Of a DNA stretch of 64,000 bases, positions 45,827 to 53,953 are shown in pieces (position 1 is the first letter of the stretch; every line of letters begins with the position of its first letter). Both the position numbers and the translations under genes were made by a program. The notes under the pieces were generated by a model. It was not told where the DNA came from, did not search any database, and was given only the letters and a program-made list of their open reading frames with translations. This DNA is from Streptosporangium album (GTDB lineage: Bacteria; Actinomycetota; Actinomycetes; Streptosporangiales; Streptosporangiaceae), in the NCBI RefSeq assembly GCF_014203795.1, contig NZ_JACHJU010000003.1, forward strand, positions 310,001 through 374,000, read 5' to 3'.

Positions 45827-46812
45827 CCGCCGATGGCGGACATCGGGCGGGACGGCTGCAGGAAGGCGGGGTCGTCGATGCCATGGCCGGCCTTCTTGCC
45901 GCGGACCGCGGCCAGCCAGCGCTCGGCGAGCTCGTCGTCGTCGGCCCCCGAGCGCATGGCGGCTCGCAGGTCGGACTCGTCGGTGGCGAACAGGCAGTTG
46001 CGGATCTGGCCGTCGGCGGTCAGCCGTACGCGGTCACAGGCACCGCAGAACGGCCGGGTGACCGAGCCGATCACCCCGACCCGGGCGGGCCCGCCCGCGA
46101 CGAGGAACAGCTCGGCCGGAGCGCTGCCTCGCTCCAGCGGATTGTCGTCGGTCAACTCGAAGGCGTCCCGCAGCCGGGCGAGGATCTCGTCGGCTGTGAT
46201 CATGTTCTCCCGGCGCCAGCCGTGCTGGGCGTCCAGCGGCATCTGCTCGATGAAGCGGAGTTCGTAGCCCCGCTCAAGGCAGTAGTCGAGCAGGGCTACG
46301 GCCTCGTGGTCGTTGACGTCGCGCATCAGCACCGCGTTGACCTTGACCGGACGCAGCCCGGCGGCGTCGGCCGCGGCGAGACCGTCGAGCACGTCGGCCA
46401 GCCGGTCGCGATGGGCGAGCTTCTTGAACGTCTCCCGGTCGAGGGTGTCGAGGGAGACGTTGACCCGGTGCAGGCCGGCCTCGGCGAGCGGGGCGGCCAG
46501 CCGGGCCAGTCCGATACCGTTGGTGGTGAGCGAGACGTGGGGCAGGGGGCGGAGAGCCGCGGTGCGGGCCACGACCTCCACCAACTCCCGGCGGAGCAGG
46601 GGCTCGCCGCCGGTGTAGCGGACCTCGGTGATGCCCAGGCGCTCCACCCCGATGGTGACCAGCCGGACGATCTCGTCGGCGGTCAGCAGCTCGGGCTTGG
46701 GCAGCCATTCAAGGCCCTCGGGTGGCATGCAGTAGGAACATCGCAGGTTGCAGCGGTCGGTGAGGGACACCCGCAGATCAGTCGCCACCCGGCCGAACGA
46801 GTCCTGCAACAT
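45823..46812 (-). CDS. moaA: GTP 3',8-cyclase MoaA
   Basis: A 329-residue radical SAM enzyme starting molybdenum cofactor synthesis. The N-terminal cluster cysteines are in DRCNLRCSYCMPPEG (residues 21, 25, 28), the C-terminal cluster cysteines in CGACDRVRLTADGQIRNC, and the protein ends in the conserved Gly-Gly (MSAIGG). The ATG at 46812 has a strong GAGGAGGTG upstream. Confidence 0.96.
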   Translation of the reverse strand: MLQDSFGRVATDLRVSLTDRCNLRCSYCMPPEGLEWLPKPELLTADEIVRLVTIGVERLGITEVRYTGGEPLLRRELVEVVARTAALRPLPHVSLTTNGIGLARLAAPLAEAGLHRVNVSLDTLDRETFKKLAHRDRLADVLDGLAAADAAGLRPVKVNAVLMRDVNDHEAVALLDYCLERGYELRFIEQMPLDAQHGWRRENMITADEILARLRDAFELTDDNPLERGSAPAELFLVAGGPARVGVIGSVTRPFCGACDRVRLTADGQIRNCLFATDESDLRAAMRSGADDDELAERWLAAVRGKKAGHGIDDPAFLQPSRPMSAIGG

Positions 46813-46944
46813 GGGGCGTCACCTCCTCGTCTCATCCTTGACCGGACAGGAGGCCAGCCTAAGGCCGACCCCCTCCTCCGCCCAAAGTCAGGCCGTATCC
46901 GCCAACAACATCATCAAGCGATTGATTCCTTGATGATCCGCCGT

Positions 46945-48132
46945 TCAGCCCTTGATGCAGATGAGCTGCCGGAGGCGGGCGACCACCTCCACCAGGTCGG
47001 TCTGCGCCGCCATGACCGACTCGATGTCCTTGTAGGCGCCGGGAATCTCATCGATCACCCCGGTGTCCTTACGGCACTCGACGCCGTCGGTCTGCGCCTT
47101 GAAGTCCGTCAGGGTGAAGGTCTTCTTGGCCTTGGTCCGGCTCATCCGGCGACCGGCACCGTGTGAGGCGGAGTTGAACGCATCGGCGTTACCCCGGCCC
47201 TTCACGATGTAGGTGCCGGTCGCCATGGAGCCGGGGATGATGCCGAACTCGCCGGATCCCGCGCGGATCGCGCCCTTGCGGGTGACGAGCACATCCACGT
47301 CGTCGTACCGCTCCTCGGCCACGTAGTTGTGGTGGCAGGAGATCGGCTGCTCGAAGGTGATGCCCGAGAGGTGGCGCCGGAGCACGTCGCAGGCCAGGGC
47401 CATCATGACGGCCCGGTTGCGCCGCGCGTAGTCCTGCGCCCAGAACAGGTCACGCCGGTAGGCGTCCATCTGCGGCGTGCCCCCGACGAACACCGCGAGA
47501 TTACGGTCGGGAAGATCCTGGTTGTGCGGCAGCCCCTGGGCCTGCCCGATGTGGAACTCCGCCAGCTCCTTGCCGATGTTGCGCGACCCGGAGTGCAGCA
47601 CGACCCAGACCACGCCCTCGTCGTCGGCGCAGAGCTCCAGGAAGTGGTTGCCGCCGCCCAGGGTGCCCATCTGCACCTCGGCGCGCTCCCTCTTGGGGTG
47701 CACGGCCGGGGCCAGGGCGTCGAAGTCCTTCCAGAAGCCCGCCCAGTCGGCGGTCTTCAACCCGTGCAGCCGGGTCGGGTCGACCGGCCTCTTGTGGTGC
47801 CCGAACCCGACCGGGACCGCCTGCTCCAGCTTCGAACGCAGGTAGGCCAGGTTGTCGGGCAGGTTGCCGACCTTGAACGAGCTCTTCACCGCGCTCATCC
47901 CGCACCCGATGTCCACCCCCACGGCCGCCGGCGAGACCGCGTCCCGCATCGCGATGACCGATCCCACCGTCGCCCCCATCCCGTGGTGCACGTCCGGCAT
48001 CACCGCGACCCCCTGCACCCACGGCAGGTTGGCCACGTTGCGCAGCTGCTGCATCACGTTGGGCTCGACCTCGGCCGGGTCGGCCCACATGCGGATTGGC
48101 GCACGGCCACCCATCACCTCGTTGTACGTCAT
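46945..48132 (-). CDS. rtcB: RNA-splicing ligase RtcB
   Basis: About 395 residues. RtcB joins 3'-phosphate or 2',3'-cyclic-phosphate RNA ends to 5'-OH ends with GTP and manganese. Metal-binding and catalytic motifs are MPDVHHGMGATVG, GVDIGCGMS, LGGGNHFLEL, HSGSRNIG, CHHNY and the guanylated His in NSASHGAGRRMSR. The ATG at 48132 fits the family start (MTYNEVMGGRAPIRMWADP); an in-frame GTG at 48138 and TTG at 48177 also exist. No RtcR or rtcA gene is adjacent. Confidence 0.95.
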   Translation of the reverse strand: MTYNEVMGGRAPIRMWADPAEVEPNVMQQLRNVANLPWVQGVAVMPDVHHGMGATVGSVIAMRDAVSPAAVGVDIGCGMSAVKSSFKVGNLPDNLAYLRSKLEQAVPVGFGHHKRPVDPTRLHGLKTADWAGFWKDFDALAPAVHPKRERAEVQMGTLGGGNHFLELCADDEGVVWVVLHSGSRNIGKELAEFHIGQAQGLPHNQDLPDRNLAVFVGGTPQMDAYRRDLFWAQDYARRNRAVMMALACDVLRRHLSGITFEQPISCHHNYVAEERYDDVDVLVTRKGAIRAGSGEFGIIPGSMATGTYIVKGRGNADAFNSASHGAGRRMSRTKAKKTFTLTDFKAQTDGVECRKDTGVIDEIPGAYKDIESVMAAQTDLVEVVARLRQLICIKG

Positions 48133-48601
48133 CCCCACATCGCCTCCCTCCAGCCGATCGATCACCAACGACGACAATGACGCCAGAGAACCACCATCCC
48201 CCGCAACCGAATTAAAAATCTACGGCTCCGTTCACCGGGAAACCGGTCGTCGATCGACAGCGGCGTCACCGCGGACAGGCGCATCACCGGGATGTGCCGC
48301 GCCATGGAACCGGAGGAACCCACGGCCGGAGCCTGTTTCGTGCGTCACGAAAGCCAGGCCGAGGTCGCGATATGGGCGGAGCCCACACGGTGGATCAGCG
48401 CAGGGCGCCGCAGAAGACGTCAAGAGTGATCTCGATGACCTCCGCGGCGCTTGCGACCGCCGCCGCGTGAACGACCGGATCACTCAGCCCCGGGACGGCG
48501 GCGCCGCCGCTCCCCTGTACGGTACGCGCCACGCCCGTGCGGACCTGCTCCGGGTAACCCGCCGGATTCTGCTCGTCCGACGACCTCAAGGGTCGACGAC
48601 C
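48133..48601. other. Intergenic stretch between rtcB and the SARP gene
   Basis: About 470 bases with no convincing gene. One minus-strand frame at 48395-48480 (VVHAAAVASAAEVIEI, then LDVFCGALR and a stop) faintly resembles the last helix of a TetR regulator but is too short to call. The right end holds a 16-bp tandem duplication. The upstream region of rtcB has an AT-rich patch near 48210-48225. Confidence 0.45.
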
Positions 48602-48609
48602 TCAAAGGT
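48578..48609. repeat. 16-bp tandem duplication over the end of the SARP gene
   Basis: CGACGACCTCAAGGGT (48578-48593) is followed directly by CGACGACCTCAAAGGT (48594-48609), one mismatch. The second copy contains the stop codon of the SARP gene; the first lies just beyond it. Probably a small replication-slippage duplication. Confidence 0.85.
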
Positions 48610-49363
48610 CAAGGCCGGGGTCGGCCGTGAGGATCCGCTGGTGGAGTCGCCGTACGGCCATGCCCGGCTCCAGCCCCTGCTCGGCGATCAGCAGCGCCCG
48701 CAGCCTGCCGTACACGGTGAGGGCCTCGCACTGTCTGCCCGACCGGTACAGGGCGAGCATGAGCAGCGCCTGCGAGAACTCGCGCAGCGGATGCGCGGCG
48801 GTGAACTCGCGTAGCGCGGGAATCACCTCCGCATGCCGCCCGAGCTCGACATCGGCCTCCAGGGCGGCCTCGCAGGCCATCAGCCGCGCCTCTTCCAGCC
48901 GGTCGGCGTACGCGCTGATCATCGGGCTGGCGGGCACGTCGGCGAGCGCGGGTCCGCGCCACAGGGCAAGTGCCGCCCCCAGCCGCCGGTGCGCCCGTGC
49001 GGGGTCGCGGGCCAGCAGCGCGCCGCGGCCGTCGGCGAGCAGTCTCTCGAACCGGGCCGCGTCGGTCTCCTGCGGAGCGCCGCGCAACTCGTAGCAGCCC
49101 CCGCGCGTGAGCAGGTCGCCGCCGATCACGCGGCGCAGCCGCCAGACATATCCCTGGAGCGTCTTGCGGGCGAACTTGGGCTCGACGCCCTGCCAGAGCT
49201 CCTCTATGATCCGCTCCACCGAGACGGGCCGCCCCGCGTTGATCGCCAGGATGGCCAGGACGGCGCGGTGCTTGGGCGCGGGGACGAGGATCTCCCCGTC
49301 GCCCCGCAAGACCTGGAGCGGGCCGAGCAGGCCGAATCGGGCCCCGTGAAACATCGCGAGCAT
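48602..49363 (-). CDS. SARP-type transcriptional regulator (BTAD)
   Basis: A 253-residue Streptomyces antibiotic regulatory protein type activator. Residues 5-95 form an OmpR-like winged helix (FGLLGPLQVLRGDGEILV, RKTLQGYVWRLRRVIG), and residues 100-250 the bacterial transcriptional activation domain (DAARFERLLADGRGALLA, ASPMISAYADRLEEARLMAC). SARPs switch on specialised-metabolism clusters, so this gene may control the peptide or phenolic-lipid genes that follow. The ATG at 49363 has AAGGTG upstream. It is divergent from the AfsR-like gene. Confidence 0.92.
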   Translation of the reverse strand: MLAMFHGARFGLLGPLQVLRGDGEILVPAPKHRAVLAILAINAGRPVSVERIIEELWQGVEPKFARKTLQGYVWRLRRVIGGDLLTRGGCYELRGAPQETDAARFERLLADGRGALLARDPARAHRRLGAALALWRGPALADVPASPMISAYADRLEEARLMACEAALEADVELGRHAEVIPALREFTAAHPLREFSQALLMLALYRSGRQCEALTVYGRLRALLIAEQGLEPGMAVRRLHQRILTADPGLDL

Positions 49364-49489
49364 GCCGGATCACCTTCCGAACAGGACCGGTCGGGTCTGT
49401 GTTTTCGGACGAGACCAATCTCGATCTAGACTGCCAAGATCGGCTTGCGCGGGGCTTGCGCGTCGGATGGGCGGTCCGAAAGGGGCAGG

Positions 49490-50353
49490 TTGGACTTCGG
49501 AATCCTGGGGAATCTGGAGATCTGGCACTACGACGCACGGGTGCCACTGACCGCGCCCAAGCAGCGGGCCCTGCTGGCGATCCTGCTCGTCCAAGCCGGC
49601 CAGGTCGTCTCGACCGCGCGCCTGGTCGACGAGCTGTGGGGGACATCGCCGCCGAGCAGCGTGGAGAGCACCCTCTACTCCCTGGTCTCCCGCCTGCGTG
49701 GCCGGTTGACGCACGGGCCTCAGCTGGTCCGGGAGCCCGGCGGCTACCGGCTGTGCCTGGAGGGCATGACGCTGGACGCGCACATCGTCGCGCTGCGCAG
49801 CGTCGGCACCGTCTTCTGGCTGCTCGGCCGGTACGGCGAGGCCCTCACCGAACTGGGTGAGGCGCTGCGCGTCAACGAGAGCACAGGCGACGACCACGCC
49901 GCCGGCGGGACGCTGAACCTGCTCGGCATCGTGTCACGCCACCTGGGCCACCTGGAGGAGGCGGTCTCCCACTACGAGCGTGCGCTGGCCGTCCACCGGC
50001 GCACGGGCGACTCCCAGGGCGAGGCCAACGCGCTCAACAACCTGGGTGTCGCCCGCGAGGAGCAGGAACGCTACGCCGAGGCCCTGGACCTCTACCAGGA
50101 GGCGCTGGCGCTACGCCGCGAGGCGGGCCTGTACCACCGCCTCGGGCGTCACGAGGAGGCGTTCGCCCACTTCGCCCGGGCGCTGCGCATCCGCACCGGC
50201 CTGGGCGACCGCCGAGGCCTCGCCGAGACCCACCGGGATCTCGGCGAGGCACACGCCGACCTGGGCGACGCCGTCAATGCCCGGCCTCACCTGCACTCCG
50301 CGGAGGAGATCTTCAGCGAGCTCGGCGTCGTCACGCGCCCGCGGGAACGATGA
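49490..50353 (+). CDS. AfsR-like regulator reduced to a winged helix and TPR repeats
   Basis: A 287-residue protein. Residues 1-90 are an OmpR-type DNA-binding domain (APKQRALLAILLVQAGQVVS, then LVSRLRGRLTHG). The rest is TPR-like, with repeats such as LGRYGEALTELGEALRVNES, LGHLEEAVSHYERALAVHRR and YAEALDLYQEALALRRE. AfsR proteins normally carry a BTAD and an NB-ARC ATPase between these parts, about 500 residues, absent here; the join lies near GYRLCLEGMTLDAH. The last TPR block also appears shortened (RREAGLYHRLGRHEEA). The TTG at 49490 follows AGGGGCAGG. The 3' end overlaps the convergent gene by 23 bp. Could still bind DNA, without nucleotide control. Confidence 0.65.
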   Translation: MDFGILGNLEIWHYDARVPLTAPKQRALLAILLVQAGQVVSTARLVDELWGTSPPSSVESTLYSLVSRLRGRLTHGPQLVREPGGYRLCLEGMTLDAHIVALRSVGTVFWLLGRYGEALTELGEALRVNESTGDDHAAGGTLNLLGIVSRHLGHLEEAVSHYERALAVHRRTGDSQGEANALNNLGVAREEQERYAEALDLYQEALALRREAGLYHRLGRHEEAFAHFARALRIRTGLGDRRGLAETHRDLGEAHADLGDAVNARPHLHSAEEIFSELGVVTRPRER

Positions 50354-51494
50354 GCCCGGCCGACAGCAGGTCCGCCACGCCTGAGCCCAGCCGGTCGGCG
50401 TCGCCCGATCCCGCCACCTGCCGGTATCCCTCGCGCAACGACGGCAGGTCGCGGCCGTCACACAGGGCGTAGATCAGCCATGCGTGGTCGTTCAGCCACC
50501 GGAACCTCGGCGGATCCGGGGAGAGCGCCACCAGCTGCCCCTGCGCCGGGGTCGGGCATACCCGCACCGGTTGTGCCTGGCGGTATCCGCGCGCGTCCAG
50601 CTCCACCTCTTTCACGGACCTCACGGCGGCGGCCACGGCCGGAGCCCGTTCGGACAGAATTCCGGGGGCGATGGGCGCCACCGCGCCGAGCAGCCAGTCG
50701 ACGAACCGCCTGCCCCGGGGGGTGAGCATCTCGCCGTACACCTGGGCGGCCTGTCGCCCGAGATAGTGACGCGCTCCAGGCCGGTGGTGAACCCACCCCC
50801 GGCGGCCGCCTGACTGCCGGGGGTGGGCACGTCCACGAACTCGGTCGCCGGCGGCTCGCCGTACCGTGCGCGAAGGCCCGGGCTCGTCGTCGCGGACGAA
50901 TCCGGCCAGGGAGATGTGCGGCAGCACGCCGGCGCCCGTGTGGGGCAGCAGCTCGGCGAGGAGCGCGGCACCCTGGCCCAGCCCGGCCAGCATGCCGGCG
51001 TCGGGGGTCACCCGGCTGCCGGAGCCGTTCTCCGAGAGCGTCCCGGCCAGCAGCGTCTCCAGGCGCCGGGCCAGCACGCGCTCGGGTTCGGAGCCCGGTT
51101 CGAGATCGGTCCACACCCACGAGACGCCACGGTCGGGCCAGGGGCGTACCCGGGGGCGGGCCAGGCGCTCGCAGGGCCCGAGCCCGTCGAATGAGTCCGC
51201 GATGCCCCGCTCCAGGTACCAGACCAGCCCGTGTGACCTGTCGGCCCCGTTCTCCAGGGCGGTCATATCGTCTTCGAAGGCGTTGCGCAGCACGGGGTCG
51301 TACATCAGCGGGCGGAGTTCGGCGTCGGCCGCCCCGCACAATCGCTCCAGCCGGTCGGCGGCGCGGGGGTGGCACCCGGCCAGCACCCGCAGGCCCAGCC
51401 GATAGCGGGCGAGGTTTCTCACCTCGATCGCCTCGGCCGAGCCGAACTGCGGGTCCGAGCCGAGCATCAGATCGATGGTCGATACGGGAGTCAA
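50331..51494 (-). CDS. Candidate RiPP-associated protein with C-terminal PqqD-like domain (frame disturbed in the middle)
   Basis: A 387-residue frame not matched to a named family. The last 70 residues (FRWLNDHAWLIYALCDGRDL, then LLSAGLIVPAG) look like a PqqD-type RiPP recognition element, the domain that binds leader peptides. The N-terminal part is helical (IEVRNLARYRLGLRVLAGCH). Between about 50880 and 50762 the frame has poor third-position GC and reads as Arg-rich nonsense, whereas the neighbouring frame reads smoothly (RARYGEPPATEFVDVPTPGS, GFTTGLERVTIS), so two compensating indels are likely. The TTG at 51494 follows GAGGTGA. It is the next gene after the 41-residue peptide, separated by a strong hairpin. 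Confidence 0.5.
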   Translation of the reverse strand: MTPVSTIDLMLGSDPQFGSAEAIEVRNLARYRLGLRVLAGCHPRAADRLERLCGAADAELRPLMYDPVLRNAFEDDMTALENGADRSHGLVWYLERGIADSFDGLGPCERLARPRVRPWPDRGVSWVWTDLEPGSEPERVLARRLETLLAGTLSENGSGSRVTPDAGMLAGLGQGAALLAELLPHTGAGVLPHISLAGFVRDDEPGPSRTVRRAAGDRVRGRAHPRQSGGRRGWVHHRPGARHYLGRQAAQVYGEMLTPRGRRFVDWLLGAVAPIAPGILSERAPAVAAAVRSVKEVELDARGYRQAQPVRVCPTPAQGQLVALSPDPPRFRWLNDHAWLIYALCDGRDLPSLREGYRQVAGSGDADRLGSGVADLLSAGLIVPAGA

Positions 51495-51522
51495 AGACTG
51501 TCACCTCGATTTCACCGGCGGG

Positions 51523-51552
51523 GGCCGGCGGCGGGACATCCCGCCGCCGGCC
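51523..51552 (-). terminator. Strong hairpin between the peptide gene and the PqqD-domain gene
   Basis: GGCCGGCGGCGGGA (51523-51536) and TCCCGCCGCCGGCC (51539-51552) are perfect 14-bp complements with a two-base centre. It starts 13 bases past the peptide stop and ends 28 bases before the next start, with no T-run, so it is likely an attenuator that makes the peptide message more abundant, a frequent arrangement in RiPP operons. Confidence 0.7.
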
Positions 51553-51565
51553 CTCTCGTTCTCCG

Positions 51566-51691
51566 TTACCTGGCGCTGGGAGCCGCGTACGGCGGGTGCC
51601 ACGCGCGCTCGTGCGGAGCGTCGGTGGTCACGCTGGGCAGGGTGTTCATCGCCGGCGGCAGCTGCGGGAGTTCCACGGTCTGAGTCGGCAT
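51566..51691 (-). CDS. Small peptide, candidate RiPP precursor (41 residues)
   Basis: An ATG at 51691 with a near-perfect GGAGGA site six bases upstream encodes 41 residues ending at a TAA. The first 27 residues are leader-like (TVELPQLPPAMNTLPSVTT) and acidic to neutral; the C-terminal part (AWHPPYAAPSAR) has Trp, His, Tyr and several Pro and would be the core. A TATATT -10-like box lies at 51732-51737 on the same strand. The next gene encodes a PqqD-like domain protein. No known precursor family is recognised; the small size means it could still be a non-precursor regulator or chance frame. Confidence 0.55.
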   Translation of the reverse strand: MPTQTVELPQLPPAMNTLPSVTTDAPHERAWHPPYAAPSAR

Positions 51692-51881
51692 GATGCTTCC
51701 TCCATTCGCCTGGGGTTGCTGAGCAATGTCGAATATAGGAAGTCGCGGTGTCGGCCCGGTGTGGCGGCGATCTCCTGCCCGGGCCACTCGGCGACGGTTC
51801 TCACCGGGCCGGATCCGGGCCGCTCCGGACGACGTGGCGCGAGGGCGGCTCCCCGAAAGATCACAGAGAGCGCGGCCGGGA

Positions 51882-52769
51882 TCAGAGTGCGGTGATCTCG
51901 GTGCCCCGGATGAGCAGGAGCACCACGGCGACCGCCGCCACGGCGACCGCGGCCACGAAGGGAACCCTCGGCGACCGTCTTCCCAGCAGCAGCCCGGCTC
52001 CGGCCAGCGCGCAGGCTCCGGCCAGCGCGAGCCAGCCCCCCATGCCGGCCGGCCCCGGCGGCCCGAAGACGAGCAGGCCCGTCGCCAGGAGCAGCGGCAG
52101 GGGGATCAGCGCGCGGACGCGGGCGGTGCCGAGCCGTTGCGGCCAGCCGCGGACCCCGGTGGCGAGGTCTGCCGAGATGTCGGGGAGCACATTGGCCAGG
52201 TGCGCGCCGCAGCCGAGCAGTGCCGCCGCCAGGACCGCCCACCACGCGGGCCACGGATGGCCCGGCAGCCCGAGTGTCACGAACGGCGGCAGCACGCCGA
52301 ACCCCACGACGTAAGGCAGCCACGACAGCGCCGTGGCCTTCAGTCCCAGGTCGTAGCCCCAGGCCGCGGCGACGCCCACGAGGTGGACGGTCCCGGCCGC
52401 AGGACCGGAGGCGAAGGAGAGGGGCACGCAGAGCACCAGGGCGGCGGCCGCGGCGGACCACACCACCCGGACGCTCACCGTGCCGTCGGCGACCGGTTTG
52501 CCGGTGCGGCCCGCTTCGATGTCCCGGCCGGCGTCCACCGCGTCGTTGCACCAGCCGATGGACAGTTGCCCGGTCAGTACGGCGGCGGCCACCAGGACGC
52601 ATCCCGCCACCTCACGCCCGCTCGCCACGGCCAGCGCGGTCACCATGACGGTGACCGCCGCGGTGGGCCCGGGATGGCAGGCCCGCGCCAGCCCCAGGAC
52701 GGTGGAGAGCCCGAACGGCCGCCCCCCGGCCTGGCCCCGCTCCCGGGGTGCGTGCCCGCTCGTCGTCAC
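51882..52769 (-). CDS. UbiA-family prenyltransferase
   Basis: A 295-residue membrane enzyme with eight or nine helices. The first Asp-rich motif is GWCNDAVDAGRDIEAGRTGK and the second is LPDISADLATGVRGWPQRLG, both needed to bind Mg-prenyl diphosphate. UbiA enzymes attach prenyl chains to aromatic acceptors or polyprenyl sugars. The gene is divergent from the type III PKS operon (118 bp between starts), so the phenolic product of that operon is a plausible acceptor; this is an inference. The GTG at 52769 starts MTTSGHAPRERG. Confidence 0.9.
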   Translation of the reverse strand: MTTSGHAPRERGQAGGRPFGLSTVLGLARACHPGPTAAVTVMVTALAVASGREVAGCVLVAAAVLTGQLSIGWCNDAVDAGRDIEAGRTGKPVADGTVSVRVVWSAAAAALVLCVPLSFASGPAAGTVHLVGVAAAWGYDLGLKATALSWLPYVVGFGVLPPFVTLGLPGHPWPAWWAVLAAALLGCGAHLANVLPDISADLATGVRGWPQRLGTARVRALIPLPLLLATGLLVFGPPGPAGMGGWLALAGACALAGAGLLLGRRSPRVPFVAAVAVAAVAVVLLLIRGTEITAL

Positions 52770-52886
52770 GGATCGATCGTAGACGGCATGGACGGCGCAT
52801 CACCGTCCATGCCTGTGAGGCATGCTGCACGCGCAGGTGGGCAAAAGGCAGGTATCCGCTGTCCTTTGCCGGAGGGTAATCATCAC

Positions 52887-53945
52887 ATGACGCGAATCGC
52901 CGCCGTACGCGGCGCGCTTCCGCCTAACCGCCACTCCCAGGCCGAGATCACCGATGCGTTCGCACGCGTGTGCCTACCCGAGGACGCCAGCCGCCGCCTA
53001 CTGGACCGGCTGCACGTCAGCGCGCGGGTCGAACACCGCCATCTGGCCCTGCCCCTGGACCAGTACGCCAAGCTCGACGGTTTCGGGATGGCCAACGACG
53101 TCTTCATCGGCTCGGCGGTCGAGCTGGGGGCCGAGGCGGTCGGCGGCGCGCTGGAGGCGGCCGGGTTCGCACCGCAGGACGTGGACATGATCCTCTTCAC
53201 CTCGGTGACCGGTATCGCCGCCCCCTCGGTGGACGCCAGACTGGTCGGCCGCCTCGGACTGCGCCCCGACGTCAAACGGATCCCGGTGTTCGGGCTCGGC
53301 TGCGTGGCGGGAGCCGCCGGGATAGCCCGCCTGCACGACTACCTGCGCGGCTGGCCGGACCATGTGGCCGTGCTGCTCTCGGTCGAGCTGTGTTCCCTGA
53401 CCCTGCAGCGCGGTGACGCCTCCCCGGCCAACCTGGTCGCCGGCGCCCTGTTCGGCGACGGGGCGACGGCCGTGGTGGCCTGCGGCGACGGACGGCGGCC
53501 CGAGACGGCGGGCCCGTCCGTGCTGGCCACCCGCAGCCACCTGTATCCCGACTCCGAGGACGTGATGGGCTGGGACGTCCGTGACACCGGCTTCCAGGTG
53601 GTGCTCGACGCGAGCGTCCCCGACGTGGTCCGCACCTATCTGGCCGACGACGTGCACGGCTTCCTCGCCGAGCACGGCCTGACGGCGCGGGACGTGACGG
53701 CCTGGGTGTGCCACCCCGGCGGCCCGAAGGTCCTGGAGGCCGTGGCCGAGACGCTCCGACTGCCGGACGGCGCACTGGACCTCACCTGGCGCTCGCTGGC
53801 CGAGGCAGGCAACATGTCCTCCTCCTCCGTGCTGCACGTCCTGCGGGACACCCTCGCCCTGCGGCCACCACCGCCGGGCACGCCGGGCCTGCTCATGGCG
53901 ATGGGGCCCGGCTTCTGCTCCGAGCTCGTCCTGCTGCGCTGGTAG
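52887..53945 (+). CDS. Type III polyketide synthase (alkylresorcinol/alkylpyrone synthase type)
   Basis: A 352-residue chalcone-synthase-like enzyme. The catalytic triad is Cys 139 (VFGLGCVAGAAG), His 276 (WVCHPGGPKV) and Asn 309 (EAGNMSSSSV). Enzymes followed by an isoprenylcysteine-methyltransferase-like gene and a flavin hydroxylase match the srsABC operon of Streptomyces griseus, which makes phenolic lipids from fatty acyl starters and malonyl-CoA. The ATG at 52887 has GGAGGG at 52871-52876. First gene of a three-gene operon; UbiA is divergent. Confidence 0.93.
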   Translation: MTRIAAVRGALPPNRHSQAEITDAFARVCLPEDASRRLLDRLHVSARVEHRHLALPLDQYAKLDGFGMANDVFIGSAVELGAEAVGGALEAAGFAPQDVDMILFTSVTGIAAPSVDARLVGRLGLRPDVKRIPVFGLGCVAGAAGIARLHDYLRGWPDHVAVLLSVELCSLTLQRGDASPANLVAGALFGDGATAVVACGDGRRPETAGPSVLATRSHLYPDSEDVMGWDVRDTGFQVVLDASVPDVVRTYLADDVHGFLAEHGLTARDVTAWVCHPGGPKVLEAVAETLRLPDGALDLTWRSLAEAGNMSSSSVLHVLRDTLALRPPPPGTPGLLMAMGPGFCSELVLLRW

Positions 53946-53953
53946 GGGCCACG

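Noticed and set aside
48395-48589. A short TetR-like C-terminal fragment
   Set aside because: Only about 25 residues faintly resemble a last TetR helix; too little to annotate as a pseudogene.
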